This document shows, in pieces, positions 52,485 through 60,998 of a stretch of DNA of 64,000 bases. The position numbers and the translations under genes were made by a program. Positions within the stretch are counted from its first letter, which is position 1; each line of letters opens with the position of its first letter. The DNA comes from CAYQDB01 sp964416195 (GTDB lineage Bacteria; Zixibacteria; MSB-5A5; GN15; FEB-12): NCBI GenBank assembly GCA_964416195.1, contig CAYQDB010000002.1:1-64000 (forward strand), in the 5' to 3' direction. Below the pieces are notes generated by a model. That model saw only the letters and a list, made by a program, of their open reading frames with translations. It was not told the DNA's origin and searched no databases.

Positions 52485-52520
52485 GGGCTGTCTTGCGATT
52501 GTACAAGACAGCCCTTTCTG
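52485..52520 (+). terminator. Rho-independent terminator after the ppiD-like gene
   Basis: GGGCTGTCTTG (52485-52495) pairs perfectly with CAAGACAGCCC (52504-52514) across an eight-base loop, followed by TTTCTGT. The 11-bp stem lies 27 bases after the gene's stop codon. Confidence 0.85.
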
Positions 52521-52727
52521 TCGGTGGTGCAGCGTGGTAACGAAAGCTGCACCAGCTATGGACACTAAGTCAATTTGATGGGTTTACCGGCGTCGCTGGC
52601 ATGTGTAACGAAAACCGCCCACAAATTATTTGACGTTTACGACAATGACAGAAATTCCGGTTTTATTAGTCGTCGTTTTTTTTCAGAGTCACAAGGGTCC
52701 AACTACGCCGTCTTTCATGCTCTTTTC

Positions 52728-53570
52728 TTATGGGCACGGCGCTGGTTCCGGTCCTTCCTGAAAGAGATAAGCCACTAAGTACGTTATGTCGGCCACGTTG
52801 ACCGGTACACCTGCGTAGCTAAGACCATCAACGTTGCCAGCCCCGGTACACAGCAGTGAGTCGTGCGGGGGGAATAGGTAGCTAACCAGCGCAGTAATAT
52901 CTGCTACGTCGACTCCTCCCTGCAAATCGACGTTACCCCGGTTGCCGATACAGCAGGAAGTAACCTCGTAGCAGTATGGCCCAAACCAATCTGGTGGGAA
53001 CTGAGTTGTAAAGTCGTATTCCCACAGCCATTCGCCGTGCGGAGGGAAATACGAGGAGTCGATACAGATGGTATCTCCGGCAACCAGGTCACCAGTTTCA
53101 ATCCAGTAGACTTGCTCGTCAAAACCGTCAGGAATGCCAGGGCCACCCTGCCCCGGAGGCTTCGTGTGAAAAGCGGCGAAACGCACAGTATCCTCTCCTA
53201 CGCCGTCGACGCTAAACTTACCAGAGGTTACCATATCAAAAAAACCATAAACCCAAGGTGGTACGTATAACCAACCATTCGGCTGTATATGTAGGGTATC
53301 ATCGATGAGAGGTGTGAAATTATCGGTATAGACACTATTCCGATGCGTCCAAACTCTGAATCCGTGATAGATCAAGGTAAGATTGTGCCCATTGGTGTTG
53401 GTCAACCTGAAGATGAATCTGACTGGAATCTCGGCCAATACACTGCCACCGGTGGAGACGCCCTCCACCTGTTGTACCTCGTCGAGAGTGATCTCACTGG
53501 CGCCATAGCACGGAGCAACAGTGAGGGCTAAAACAGATGCCCACGTGAGCACGAATGTAAGTTTCCTCAT
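52728..53570 (-). CDS. Secreted protein with C-terminal dockerin-type repeats
   Basis: ATG 53570 is chosen since AGGAGG lies just upstream; the 280-residue product starts with a signal peptide (MRKLTFVLTWASVLALTVAP). The middle 170 residues are beta-rich with many Pro, Gly and aromatic residues and are not recognised. The last 65 residues are two calcium-loop repeats of dockerin type (GNVDLQGGVDVADITALVSY, GVPVNVADITYLVAYLF) ending EGPEPAPCP. No cohesin gene is present, so the repeats probably serve another anchoring or sorting role. Confidence 0.8.
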   Translation of the reverse strand: MRKLTFVLTWASVLALTVAPCYGASEITLDEVQQVEGVSTGGSVLAEIPVRFIFRLTNTNGHNLTLIYHGFRVWTHRNSVYTDNFTPLIDDTLHIQPNGWLYVPPWVYGFFDMVTSGKFSVDGVGEDTVRFAAFHTKPPGQGGPGIPDGFDEQVYWIETGDLVAGDTICIDSSYFPPHGEWLWEYDFTTQFPPDWFGPYCYEVTSCCIGNRGNVDLQGGVDVADITALVSYLFPPHDSLLCTGAGNVDGLSYAGVPVNVADITYLVAYLFQEGPEPAPCP

Positions 53571-53857
53571 CTCTTTTTCCTCCTGTTCGCCTGCAAATAA
53601 TGGCAACGTTCGTAATGCCTTTTATTTTTCACCCAAGTGGATGCTCGAACTTGATGTCAGAATAATAAAGATAGAGCTAATGCTATTGGTGAACCTCTAA
53701 GCCTTCAATTTAATAATATACTACCAAGTTAGCATTGTCAAGGGAAAAGGACACTTCAACCTATGTGAGTTATTCTCACCCCTTGTGATTATTGCATTCC
53801 CCCCTTCTTGTGCCGATACCACTGGACTCCAAAAGACAAAAGACAGCTGTCGGAAGC

Positions 53858-54154
53858 CTATATCTCCTGAGCCAGCTCCACCATCCGCTTGTACGGTATG
53901 GCTATCCAGCTTTCAGCCTGCAGGGCGCCGTTGGCCAGGCTTATCATGGATACCTTTGCGGCGGTCTCTTCGTCGGGAGCCTCGTAGATATCCATGAAAT
54001 CATACTTCCCAAGAAGGGCATAGTGATTCACGAACTTCACCTGGGGACACTTCTGCTTCACCTGTTCTAACCAGGCGCGGCCTATTGAAGCTCGGTCTTT
54101 CATCCGGGATGTTACTTCCGGCGAAAGCTTGGTCATCAGAACAAATGTCTGCAT
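53858..54154 (-). CDS. GYD domain protein
   Basis: The 98-residue protein (MQTFVLMTKLSPE...) contains KFVNHYALLGKYDFMDIYEA, followed by PDEETAAKVSMI, which matches the GYD family (a small ferredoxin-like fold, G-[KR]-Y-D core). The function of GYD proteins is unknown. GGAGG lies six bases before the ATG. It stands alone upstream of the dockerin gene and downstream of the tRNA. Confidence 0.85.
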   Translation of the reverse strand: MQTFVLMTKLSPEVTSRMKDRASIGRAWLEQVKQKCPQVKFVNHYALLGKYDFMDIYEAPDEETAAKVSMISLANGALQAESWIAIPYKRMVELAQEI

Positions 54155-54421
54155 GTTGATCCTCCAAGAGTTATCATAGTTGAGAGCTCTCTAAACTCGT
54201 ATCTCCTGCTTCCCCTAGCTCGCAATCCATGCGAAACCGGCAGCTTCGCTCTAGATTGTGGGTCTCAAAACCTCTATCTCAAGTATAGCGTAAGGAAGCC
54301 AAAAACGCTATTAAGAAAAGGCCGCCTTGCAGGACGATGTTCATCTTCGCTGATTCCCATGGATCCGACAAAACGGCGAGAGTATCACCTTCGAGGGGGG
54401 GCAAGCGGCCCGCGATCGCAG
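54155..54421. other. Gap between GYD gene and tRNA terminator; no gene seen
   Basis: The stretch holds the leader of the GYD gene (GGAGG at about 54161-54165 on the minus strand). I see no convincing promoter hexamers, palindromic repeat or reading frame. Confidence 0.4.
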
Positions 54422-54462
54422 AAAAAAGCTCCTACAAAGATCATAAGAACTTTGCAGGAGCT
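54422..54462 (-). terminator. Rho-independent terminator of the tRNA-Ala gene
   Basis: On the minus strand AGCTCCTGCAAAG and CTTTGTAGGAGCT form a stem with one C-A mismatch and a ten-base loop, followed by a run of six T (54422-54427 on the plus strand is AAAAAA). It lies eleven bases after the tRNA 3' end. Confidence 0.85.
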
Positions 54463-54472
54463 ATAATCTTTA

Positions 54473-54545
54473 TGGAGCCAAGGGGGGTCGAACCCCTGAC
54501 CTCTTGACTGCCAGTCAAGCGCTCTCCCAACTGAGCTATGGCCCC
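54473..54545 (-). tRNA. tRNA-Ala, anticodon GGC
   Basis: The 73-base minus-strand sequence folds as a cloverleaf: acceptor GGGGCCA pairing with TGGCTCC (one G-T pair), D-arm GCTC..GAGC, anticodon stem CTTGA/TCAAG with loop CTGGCAG (anticodon GGC), and T-arm with GGTTCGAACCCC. The discriminator base is A. The CCA end is not encoded. A strong promoter and a terminator frame it as a single-gene unit. Confidence 0.97.
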
Positions 54546-54561
54546 ATATAGTACAGGTCAG

Positions 54562-54590
54562 AGTATAGTACCCTTTTCGGACACTGTCAA
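54562..54590 (-). promoter_or_regulatory. Promoter of the tRNA-Ala gene
   Basis: TTGACA (54585-54590) and TATACT (54562-54567) are separated by exactly 17 bases; the -10 edge is 16 bases from the mature 5' end. It is the best sigma-70-type promoter in the window. Confidence 0.85.
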
Positions 54591-54616
54591 CGAATTATTG
54601 AGGTTATATAGAGCAT

Positions 54617-56011
54617 CTATCTTCTTCGGAGTAGGCAAAACGGAAGCCCAATAATAGCCATCGCCATAACAACGTATATGACCTGGTGATAGCTGGCGAC
54701 GAAAACCATGCTGTCATTTCCTAGATCAGCGTATTGTGTCTGGAAATAAGCAAAAAGGGCTGTGCTCAGAGCGACGCCGAGCGACATGCCGATGTTGCGC
54801 GTGGTCGACAGAATGCCTGATGTTATAGCCCTCTGCGCTTCGGTAACTGCCCCCATTATGGCTGAGGAGTTGGGGGCATTGAAGGCCGCCACTCCACACC
54901 CTACGACAACCAATGACAGAATAATATAGCTGGAGATAGTCTCGATGCCGAGGTGCGAAAGCAGGTACAGGCCGCAGGCCAGCGTTGTCAGTCCAGAGGC
55001 TGTCAGAATACGAGTACCGATTTTATCCGACAATCGTCCGGCAACGGGTGCCAGCAGAAACATCAATACTGGTAATATGATCAGGTAAAGCCCAACCGTC
55101 TTTGGCTCGCAGTGTCTGACTCTTTCAAGGTAAAACGGCATGAGGATCAACGTACCGGACAGGGCTGAATACATCGAGATGGCGGCAATCAGGGAGGTCA
55201 CAAGCTGACGGTTCCTGAACATTTCCAGCCCAATCAGGGCCCTCTCTGGTTTTGTCTCGAGCTTGATAAAAGCGTACACAGAGATAAGCGACACGAGTGC
55301 CAGGCCCCAAACACGTATATCAGCCAACCCGTAGCTACTAACCAGGGACAGTGCCAGAACGCCGGAGAGCAACGCTGCCGAAACAGCTACTCCTGAAGCG
55401 AGCGGCGCCCTGCGTTGTAAGACATGAACAGGGAGTAGCTTGAAGTACCGGAAGGTCAGGGCCAGGCCGACCAGGCCAATCGGGAGGTTGATTACAAATA
55501 TGGCTTGCCAGGGGAAAAACTGCAGCAGGAATCCGCCTAATGGCGGACCCGTCATCAAACCGGCCGATACCATCATTATCATCATGCCGATACCCTTGCC
55601 CCTTTCCTTCCTGTCGAATACTTCGGTTACCATTCCCGTCCCCACGGCTTGGAACATGGAGGTGCCGATCGCCTGGATGACGCGACTGAGAATGAGGGAG
55701 TATATTGACCAGCTAACGGTGCACAATAGTGAGCCGACGGTGAAGAAGCAAAAACCAAACTTATAGGCGAAGTCGTATCCTTTTCGTTGCGTCCAGGCGC
55801 CAAAGACAAGCATTAGAGATACCAGGGTGAGCGTGTAAGATAACACGACCCAGGCAACGATGTCGATTGAGCAGTGCAGATCACTGGCTATGGTTGGCAG
55901 GGCAACGTTGACGATAGAACCATCCAGAGTGCCCATGAAGGTTCCGATCGCCCCGACAGCGAAGAACTTATATCGATTTTTTTGAATGGTGTTTTCGAGC
56001 AAAAGACTCAA
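54617..56011 (-). CDS. MFS multidrug exporter, DHA2 (EmrB/QacA) type
   Basis: The 464-residue membrane protein has about 14 helices and the DHA2 motif C region GPPLGGFLLQFFPWQAIFVINLPIG, plus motif D-like TLDGSIVNVALPTIA in helix 1 and RLSDKIGTR between helices. DHA2 transporters export drugs, dyes or bile acids by proton antiport. The start is a TTG (56011) without a good ribosome-binding site, and no ATG lies nearby; the true start is uncertain. It is divergent from the sigma factor operon. No adaptor (EmrA) or TetR regulator is adjacent. Confidence 0.93.
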   Translation of the reverse strand: MSLLLENTIQKNRYKFFAVGAIGTFMGTLDGSIVNVALPTIASDLHCSIDIVAWVVLSYTLTLVSLMLVFGAWTQRKGYDFAYKFGFCFFTVGSLLCTVSWSIYSLILSRVIQAIGTSMFQAVGTGMVTEVFDRKERGKGIGMMIMMVSAGLMTGPPLGGFLLQFFPWQAIFVINLPIGLVGLALTFRYFKLLPVHVLQRRAPLASGVAVSAALLSGVLALSLVSSYGLADIRVWGLALVSLISVYAFIKLETKPERALIGLEMFRNRQLVTSLIAAISMYSALSGTLILMPFYLERVRHCEPKTVGLYLIILPVLMFLLAPVAGRLSDKIGTRILTASGLTTLACGLYLLSHLGIETISSYIILSLVVVGCGVAAFNAPNSSAIMGAVTEAQRAITSGILSTTRNIGMSLGVALSTALFAYFQTQYADLGNDSMVFVASYHQVIYVVMAMAIIGLPFCLLRRR

Positions 56012-56042
56012 CTATCGCTATAACTCGTTGCGTAAAAAAAGA

Positions 56043-56071
56043 TTGACAATATATGGTGGCAACCATAAGGT
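56043..56071 (+). promoter_or_regulatory. Possible promoter of the sigma factor operon
   Basis: TTGACA (56043-56048) is followed after 17 bases by TAAGGT (56066-56071). The -10 is weak, but the same combination occurs before the yceD-fab operon. The leader to the ATG at 56166 would be about 85 bases. It lies in the divergent gap with the MFS gene. Confidence 0.3.
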
Positions 56072-56165
56072 ATGCGGTTAAGGCAGTCAACCTGTTTTTT
56101 GGCACATAGATTAAACACGTGGCGTGCATATTCGTCTATAAGGATGCAAGAGGTTCATTCGGGGC

Positions 56166-56747
56166 ATGAGAAAAACGATCCCCGAGCTGGTTGACAGTTT
56201 TGCCAATGGCGACCAGGAGGCGTTTGCCGAACTGGTCCGGAGGTTTCAAAGGAAAATATACTCTCTTGCTTTTCAGGTAGTAGGGAATCATCTCGATGCC
56301 GATGAAGTTGTGCAAGAGACATTTGTACGAATCTATAGGAAACGCAAGGAGTTACAAAATGTAAAGTATTTCTCATCATTTCTTCTGAGGATTGCTACCA
56401 ACTATGCCATCGACCTCCTGCGAAGGCACCGAGGCCATACCGATATTTCCGGTGGCGAACGCTCCCTTCCGGGCAGTGACTTGGTTAACCTGTCGCGACG
56501 GGTAGCAACCCCAAGCGAGGACTATGAGAACAAGGAGTTGATAGCGGAGATTAAGGGAGCGCTTGATCTGTTGCCGCCCCGGCAGAGACTGACAGCCGTG
56601 CTCCACGATGTTGAGGGCTACAGCAAAGCTGAAATTGCACGTGCTTTGGATTGCCCCGAAGCAACAGTTCGCTCCAATCTTCACATCGCTCGCAGGAAAT
56701 TGAAAAAGATACTGACGCAGCGCCTTGAAGGCAGAAAAGAGGAGTAA
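56166..56747 (+). CDS. ECF-family RNA polymerase sigma factor
   Basis: The 193-residue protein has sigma region 2 (FANGDQEAFAELVRRFQRKI, DADEVVQETFVRIYR) and region 4 (LPPRQRLTAVLHDVEGYSKA followed by EIARALDCPEATVRSNLHIA, a helix-turn-helix). There is no region 1 or 3, as in ECF sigmas. It should be held inactive by the anti-sigma factor encoded two bases downstream. The activating signal is unknown. Confidence 0.95.
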   Translation: MRKTIPELVDSFANGDQEAFAELVRRFQRKIYSLAFQVVGNHLDADEVVQETFVRIYRKRKELQNVKYFSSFLLRIATNYAIDLLRRHRGHTDISGGERSLPGSDLVNLSRRVATPSEDYENKELIAEIKGALDLLPPRQRLTAVLHDVEGYSKAEIARALDCPEATVRSNLHIARRKLKKILTQRLEGRKEE

Positions 56748-56749
56748 AA

Positions 56750-57322
56750 ATGACATGCCAGCGCGCGCTGTCGCTGATAGAGGTATTTCTCGATGGGGAG
56801 CTCTCTCCGGAAGAAGTCGAGCAACTAAACCGGCATCTGGATAGTTGCAGTGAGTGCCGGGAAGAGCTCCATGCAGCGCAGCGTCTCAAGCAACTGCTTA
56901 GGCAGATGCCGCGATATAATCCCGGCCGGGATTACTGGTCTGAAACAGCGCGACTTATTCGAGCCCGAACTGCTGATGTTCCCATGAACGACTGGCAGGT
57001 GCCTGTCGCCAGAACAAGCGCCGTCGGAGAACGCCGGAACGCTCTGGTGCGAGCCTTGGTTTCTCTGGCGGCTTCGTTGTTTATTCTATTTTCAACGATA
57101 TTCATTGGAACCAGCCAGGATAACAGAGTTGCACGGATGACTACCTCAGATGTTCCGATACTAGCGACAGCGCCGGTTAGCGAACTGCTTGGTGTCGACA
57201 ACAGCCCGATGGTGACCCGTTCGGAGCAGATTCAACTGGCCAAGGGGATGCTTCTTATGGGCGCTCCGGGGTTTCTGGGACGGTTTGCCGGTATACCGGA
57301 CCTGATGGTCACGGCAGAGTAA
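56750..57322 (+). CDS. Anti-sigma factor with zinc-finger (ZAS) domain
   Basis: The 190-residue protein begins MTCQRALSLIEVFLDGELS and contains the anti-sigma zinc motif LNRHLDSCSECREEL (H-x3-C-x2-C). A single membrane helix (ALVSLAASLFILFSTIFIG) lies at about residues 103-121 and the C-terminal 65 residues are periplasmic. It should bind and sequester the sigma factor encoded just before it and release it after an envelope signal. Confidence 0.92.
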   Translation: MTCQRALSLIEVFLDGELSPEEVEQLNRHLDSCSECREELHAAQRLKQLLRQMPRYNPGRDYWSETARLIRARTADVPMNDWQVPVARTSAVGERRNALVRALVSLAASLFILFSTIFIGTSQDNRVARMTTSDVPILATAPVSELLGVDNSPMVTRSEQIQLAKGMLLMGAPGFLGRFAGIPDLMVTAE

Positions 57323-57357
57323 AAAGAGCTTATAACGCCATTGAGAGGAGATAGGTC

Positions 57358-58212
57358 TTGAAGAGACTAACCGTCACAATTGTTCTCTTCGCGCTCACAG
57401 TACTGCTGTGGGGCTGCGCCCAGGGGGACAAGAAAATCACGTTGCGCTACAAATTTGAACCCGGTTTGAAGCTCTCCTATGAACAGGTGTCGAAGAGGAG
57501 CTCCAGGGTTACCCAAGCTGACTCGATTGTCAAGGAAAGCTCTATGACGTTCGAGGTGAAAGTTGAGCAGCTTGTCAAACGAGTTCATTCCGACAAAACG
57601 GCCGAGCTGATGGAAGTTTCCGTGTGGAAATTTGAAAGGCCTAACAAAGAAGACTCTTCCATTATTGACACGGTGGAAGAAAGCCGAAAGCTAATCTTGC
57701 AGGTTCTGCCCAACGGCAAGGTCCGGGATGTCAAGTTCAGCGACGACGTGGATTACACGAGCATACAGTACATCAAGAACTACTACGAACAAGGGATGCC
57801 GGTATTTCCTTCGGGAGAACTGTCCGTGGGAGATAGTTGGACGCAGACCACAAAGGTGGTTCTTCCCGGCGAACCGATGGAAGCATCGATGACCTACAAA
57901 GTGATGTCGCTGGCGCGCGAGGCCGGCTACGACTGTGCTGTTATTGAGTGCGACGGCAACATGATTATCCCTATTGAATCCAATCCGCAGGATTCGGTTC
58001 AACGCAGCGGCCTCGACCGTATCAATTCTACCGGAATGCTCTATTTTGCCTACAGAGAGGGTATGGTTGTGCTCCAGCACGAGAGATGGGTGATCGACCG
58101 CGATCGCAAAACGACCTCCAGTGCCGGGACGAAGGAGTACAAGGAATCGATAGAGATGAATGTTGAGTTCATGCTCAAACAGAGATCGATTGTCGATAGC
58201 CTTGCCAGGTAG
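57358..58212 (+). CDS. Lipoprotein of unknown function (DUF6263-like)
   Basis: The 284-residue product starts with TTG 57358 (GGAGATAGG upstream) and has a lipoprotein signal peptide ending LLWGCAQGDKK, with the lipid-modified Cys at residue 20. The mature part has KITLRYKFEPGLKLSYEQVS, LQVLPNGKVRDVKF and PSGELSVGDSWTQTTKVVLP, the pattern of the DUF6263-like family, made of long beta-strands. It lies 35 bases after the anti-sigma gene and is probably part of that operon, so it could be a target or sensor partner. Confidence 0.75.
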   Translation: MKRLTVTIVLFALTVLLWGCAQGDKKITLRYKFEPGLKLSYEQVSKRSSRVTQADSIVKESSMTFEVKVEQLVKRVHSDKTAELMEVSVWKFERPNKEDSSIIDTVEESRKLILQVLPNGKVRDVKFSDDVDYTSIQYIKNYYEQGMPVFPSGELSVGDSWTQTTKVVLPGEPMEASMTYKVMSLAREAGYDCAVIECDGNMIIPIESNPQDSVQRSGLDRINSTGMLYFAYREGMVVLQHERWVIDRDRKTTSSAGTKEYKESIEMNVEFMLKQRSIVDSLAR

Positions 58213-58236
58213 GCAGGTTTCAGGGAGACCTGCCCT
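58207..58236. repeat. Palindromic repeat after the lipoprotein gene
   Basis: GGCAGGT (58212-58218) pairs with ACCTGCC (58228-58234), flanked by GTA and CTAC that extend the pairing. It overlaps the stop codon of the lipoprotein gene. The arrangement, starting at the stop codon and opening with GTAGG, is like the elements at 203 and 6031. Confidence 0.6.
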
Positions 58237-58269
58237 ACGAGATCTGGATAAGAAACCCGATACCTGCGG

Positions 58270-60633
58270 CTACAAGCAGCAGGGTGGCGGGCCGTCTCGA
58301 TAGAGGTAGTTGGCTAGGTAGATGATGTCAACGAGATCGACAGTGGCGCTGCAGTTGACGTCACCAGCCAGGCACGGAAATGGGCAGGGGCCGCATTCAA
58401 AGTAGAAGGCTATCAGGAAGAGCACATCACCGAGAGCGATTTCCCCGTCACCATTGACGTCACCGCAGATGTTAGGATAAGGACCACTTAGATTAATCAG
58501 GACAGAGACGTCGTAGGAATACGCATTTACCACCGCCAGGTCGTAGTCACTATCACCGTCAAGGTCGGCTGAGAAAACTGACTCGGGGCCAATCCTGCTT
58601 CCGTAATTGACCGGCGCGGCAAATGTCCCGTCGCCGTTGTTCAGCAGGATGGAGACGTTGTTAGAACCTGCATTCGCCACCGCCAGGTCGTGGTCGTTAT
58701 CCCCGTCAAGGTCGGCTGAGAAAACTGCATGAGGATAATCCCCCACCTCGTAATCGACCGCCGTGTCAAATGTCCCGTCGCCGTTGTTCAGCAGGATGGA
58801 GACGTTGTCAGAACCCAAATTCGCTACTGCCAGGTCGTTGTCGTTGTCCCCGTCAAGGTCGGCTGAGAAAACTGAATTGGGTAAAGTTGCCACCCCATAG
58901 TTGACCGCTGTCGCAAATGTCCCGTCGCCGTTGTTCAGCAGGATGGAGACGCTGCTAGCCCAATCAGGGTGTGTTCCGCTATTCGCCACCGCCAGGTCGT
59001 TGTCGTTATCTCCGTCAAGGTCGGCTGAGAAAACTGACGAGGGAGAATCCCCGATCCCATAATTGACCGGTGCGGCAAATGTCCCGTCGCCGTTGTTCAG
59101 CAGGATGGAGACGTGGCTGGAATTACCATTCGCCACCGCCAGGTCGTTGTCGTTATCCCCATCAAAGTCGGCGGAGAAAACTGCATTGGGACGAACCCCA
59201 GCCCCGTAATTGACCGACGCGGCAAATGTCCCGTCACCGTTGTTCAACAGGATGGAGACGTTGTCAGACTCTGTATTTGTGACCGCAAGATCGTTGTCGT
59301 TGTCTCCGTCAAGGTCGGCTGAGAAAACGGAAATGGGCCAATTCCCGACCCCATAATAGACCGGTTCGGCAAATGTCCCGTCGCCGTTGTTTTTCAGAAT
59401 CGAGACGTTGTGAGAAATGGAATTCGCCACCGCCAGGTCGTTGTCGTTATCCCCGTCAAGGTCGGCTGAGAAAACTGACGAGGGAGAATCCCCGACCCCA
59501 TAATAGACCGGCTCGACAAATGTCCCGTCACCGTTGTTTTTCAGAATCGAGACGTTGTCAGAGTGCCAATTTCCCAGGGCCAGGTCGTAGTCTCCATCAC
59601 TGTCAAGGTCGGCTGAGAAAGCTGGGCCGGGACCACGACCCACCGAATAACGGACGGCCGGCTGAAAGGTCGCATCGCCGTTGTTTTTCAGAATCGAGAC
59701 TAAGTCATTATCTGGGTTCCCCACTGCCAGATCGTTGTCGTTATCCCCATCAAGGTCGGCTGAGAAAACCCACACAGGACGAAGTCCGGCCCCATAATTG
59801 ACCGGCGCAGCAAACGTCCCATCGCCGTTGTTCAACAGGATGGAGCCGTTGTTGGAATAGAAATTTGTCATCACCAGGTCATGGTCGTTATCCCCATCCA
59901 GGTCGGCTAAGAAAAGTGAACCCGGTCTATCCCCCGCAGCATAATTGACCGGTGCGGTAAACGTCCCGTCGCCGTTATTTTTCAGAACCGAGACTTCGTC
60001 AGAATAGTAGTTCGTCACGGTCAGGTCGTAGTCTCCATCACTGTCAAGGTCGGCTGAGAAAACTGAACCGGGTCTATCCCCGGCCGCATAATTGACTGGC
60101 GCAGCAAATGTCCCGTCACCGTTGTTCAGCAAGATGGAGACGTGGCTGGAATTCCCATTCGCCACCGCCAGGTCGTTGTCGTTATCCCCATCTAGGTCAG
60201 TTAAGAAAACTGAATTCGGTCTGTCCCCGGTCGCATAATTGACCGGTGCGGAAAAGGTCCCGTCGCCGTTGTTTTTCAGAATCGAGACGTAGTCATTATC
60301 TGGGTTCACCACCGCCAGATCGTTGTCGTTATCCCCGTCAAGGTCGGCTGAGAAAACTGAGCGGGGACTATCCCCAGCCCCGTAATAGACCGGGTCGGCA
60401 AATGTCCCATCGCCGTTATTGAGCAGGATGGAGACGTTGTTAGAACCCCAATTCGCCGTTGCCACGTCGTTGTCATTATCTCCGTCAAAGTCGGCTGAGA
60501 CAACCCACAACGGTTGATCCCCGGCGGCGTAATCGATCCTGGCATCAAACAGGGGCTCAAAGGCGAAAACGCTGCCGGCCAGAGCCAGAATCAAAGACAG
60601 GGTTAGCAAGATGGGTGTTGCTTTTGACATCAT
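58270..60633 (-). CDS. Secreted FG-GAP/VCBS repeat protein with C-terminal dockerin
   Basis: The 787-residue product has a signal peptide (ILLTLSLILALAGSVFA), then 14 copies of a unit of about 48 residues with the pattern SVFSADLDGDNDNDLAVAN, VSILLNNGDGTF and PVNYGAGD. DxDGDxDxD loops bind calcium in FG-GAP/integrin-like propellers, so 14 units could make two seven-bladed propellers. The last 67 residues (GDVNGDGEIALGDVLFLIAF, GDVNCSATVDLVDIIYLANY) are two dockerin repeats. The gene is extracellular or surface-bound. Its DNA is a near-exact tandem repeat of about 144 bases. Confidence 0.9.
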   Translation of the reverse strand: MMSKATPILLTLSLILALAGSVFAFEPLFDARIDYAAGDQPLWVVSADFDGDNDNDVATANWGSNNVSILLNNGDGTFADPVYYGAGDSPRSVFSADLDGDNDNDLAVVNPDNDYVSILKNNGDGTFSAPVNYATGDRPNSVFLTDLDGDNDNDLAVANGNSSHVSILLNNGDGTFAAPVNYAAGDRPGSVFSADLDSDGDYDLTVTNYYSDEVSVLKNNGDGTFTAPVNYAAGDRPGSLFLADLDGDNDHDLVMTNFYSNNGSILLNNGDGTFAAPVNYGAGLRPVWVFSADLDGDNDNDLAVGNPDNDLVSILKNNGDATFQPAVRYSVGRGPGPAFSADLDSDGDYDLALGNWHSDNVSILKNNGDGTFVEPVYYGVGDSPSSVFSADLDGDNDNDLAVANSISHNVSILKNNGDGTFAEPVYYGVGNWPISVFSADLDGDNDNDLAVTNTESDNVSILLNNGDGTFAASVNYGAGVRPNAVFSADFDGDNDNDLAVANGNSSHVSILLNNGDGTFAAPVNYGIGDSPSSVFSADLDGDNDNDLAVANSGTHPDWASSVSILLNNGDGTFATAVNYGVATLPNSVFSADLDGDNDNDLAVANLGSDNVSILLNNGDGTFDTAVDYEVGDYPHAVFSADLDGDNDHDLAVANAGSNNVSILLNNGDGTFAAPVNYGSRIGPESVFSADLDGDSDYDLAVVNAYSYDVSVLINLSGPYPNICGDVNGDGEIALGDVLFLIAFYFECGPCPFPCLAGDVNCSATVDLVDIIYLANYLYRDGPPPCCL
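58485..60516. repeat. Tandem repeat array of about 144 bases, coding
   Basis: Fourteen DNA units encode the FG-GAP repeats of the gene above. The segments for DLDGDNDNDLAV and LLNNGDGTF are nearly identical at the base level between units, which points to recent duplication or gene conversion. One unit (near 58950) carries six extra residues; a second, more variable segment codes for the loop between strands. Confidence 0.85.
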
Positions 60634-60998
60634 ATTACCTTCTTTGTTGTGTTAGGTCTTACGTGAGACCTTACAATCAGACACACAGACACACTTGCGA
60701 AGGGCTTTGCTTTGGATGTCTGGCGAATGTTGACAACCCTTATGACTGCAATGTACTAGATAATCTCTTATTAAGCAAGGGATTTTCAGTAAGTAGTAGG
60801 CCGAAACCCCTGCCTGTCCTGAGCTTGACGAATGGTGACTTCGACTATAGCTGTGATGTCAAAAGCACCCGCCAGGGCAAGCTTTTGACCTGTAAAGCTT
60901 CTGGGTCCGCATAGCAGAACTACCTCAGGCTTTGTCTACCTGACTGCCATTCCCTGGTTGCGTCCACAGTCAATTTACTGTATTTTGCCAATGTTCGT
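60634..60998. other. Intergenic region with two palindromic elements, no gene
   Basis: In these 365 bases I see no credible gene. AGGTCT/AGACCT (60654-60671) forms a six-base-pair hairpin in the leader of the FG-GAP gene. A copy of the CCTGTCCTGAGCTTGxCGAA repeat is at about 60816-60835, matching the one at 3519-3540. TTGACA occurs on the plus strand near 60736, but no matching -10 was found for the genes starting at 60999. Confidence 0.45.

Noticed and set aside
58485..60516. Regularly spaced repeats that might suggest a CRISPR array
   Set aside because: The period is about 144 bases and the whole stretch is one open reading frame of FG-GAP units; no cas gene is near.
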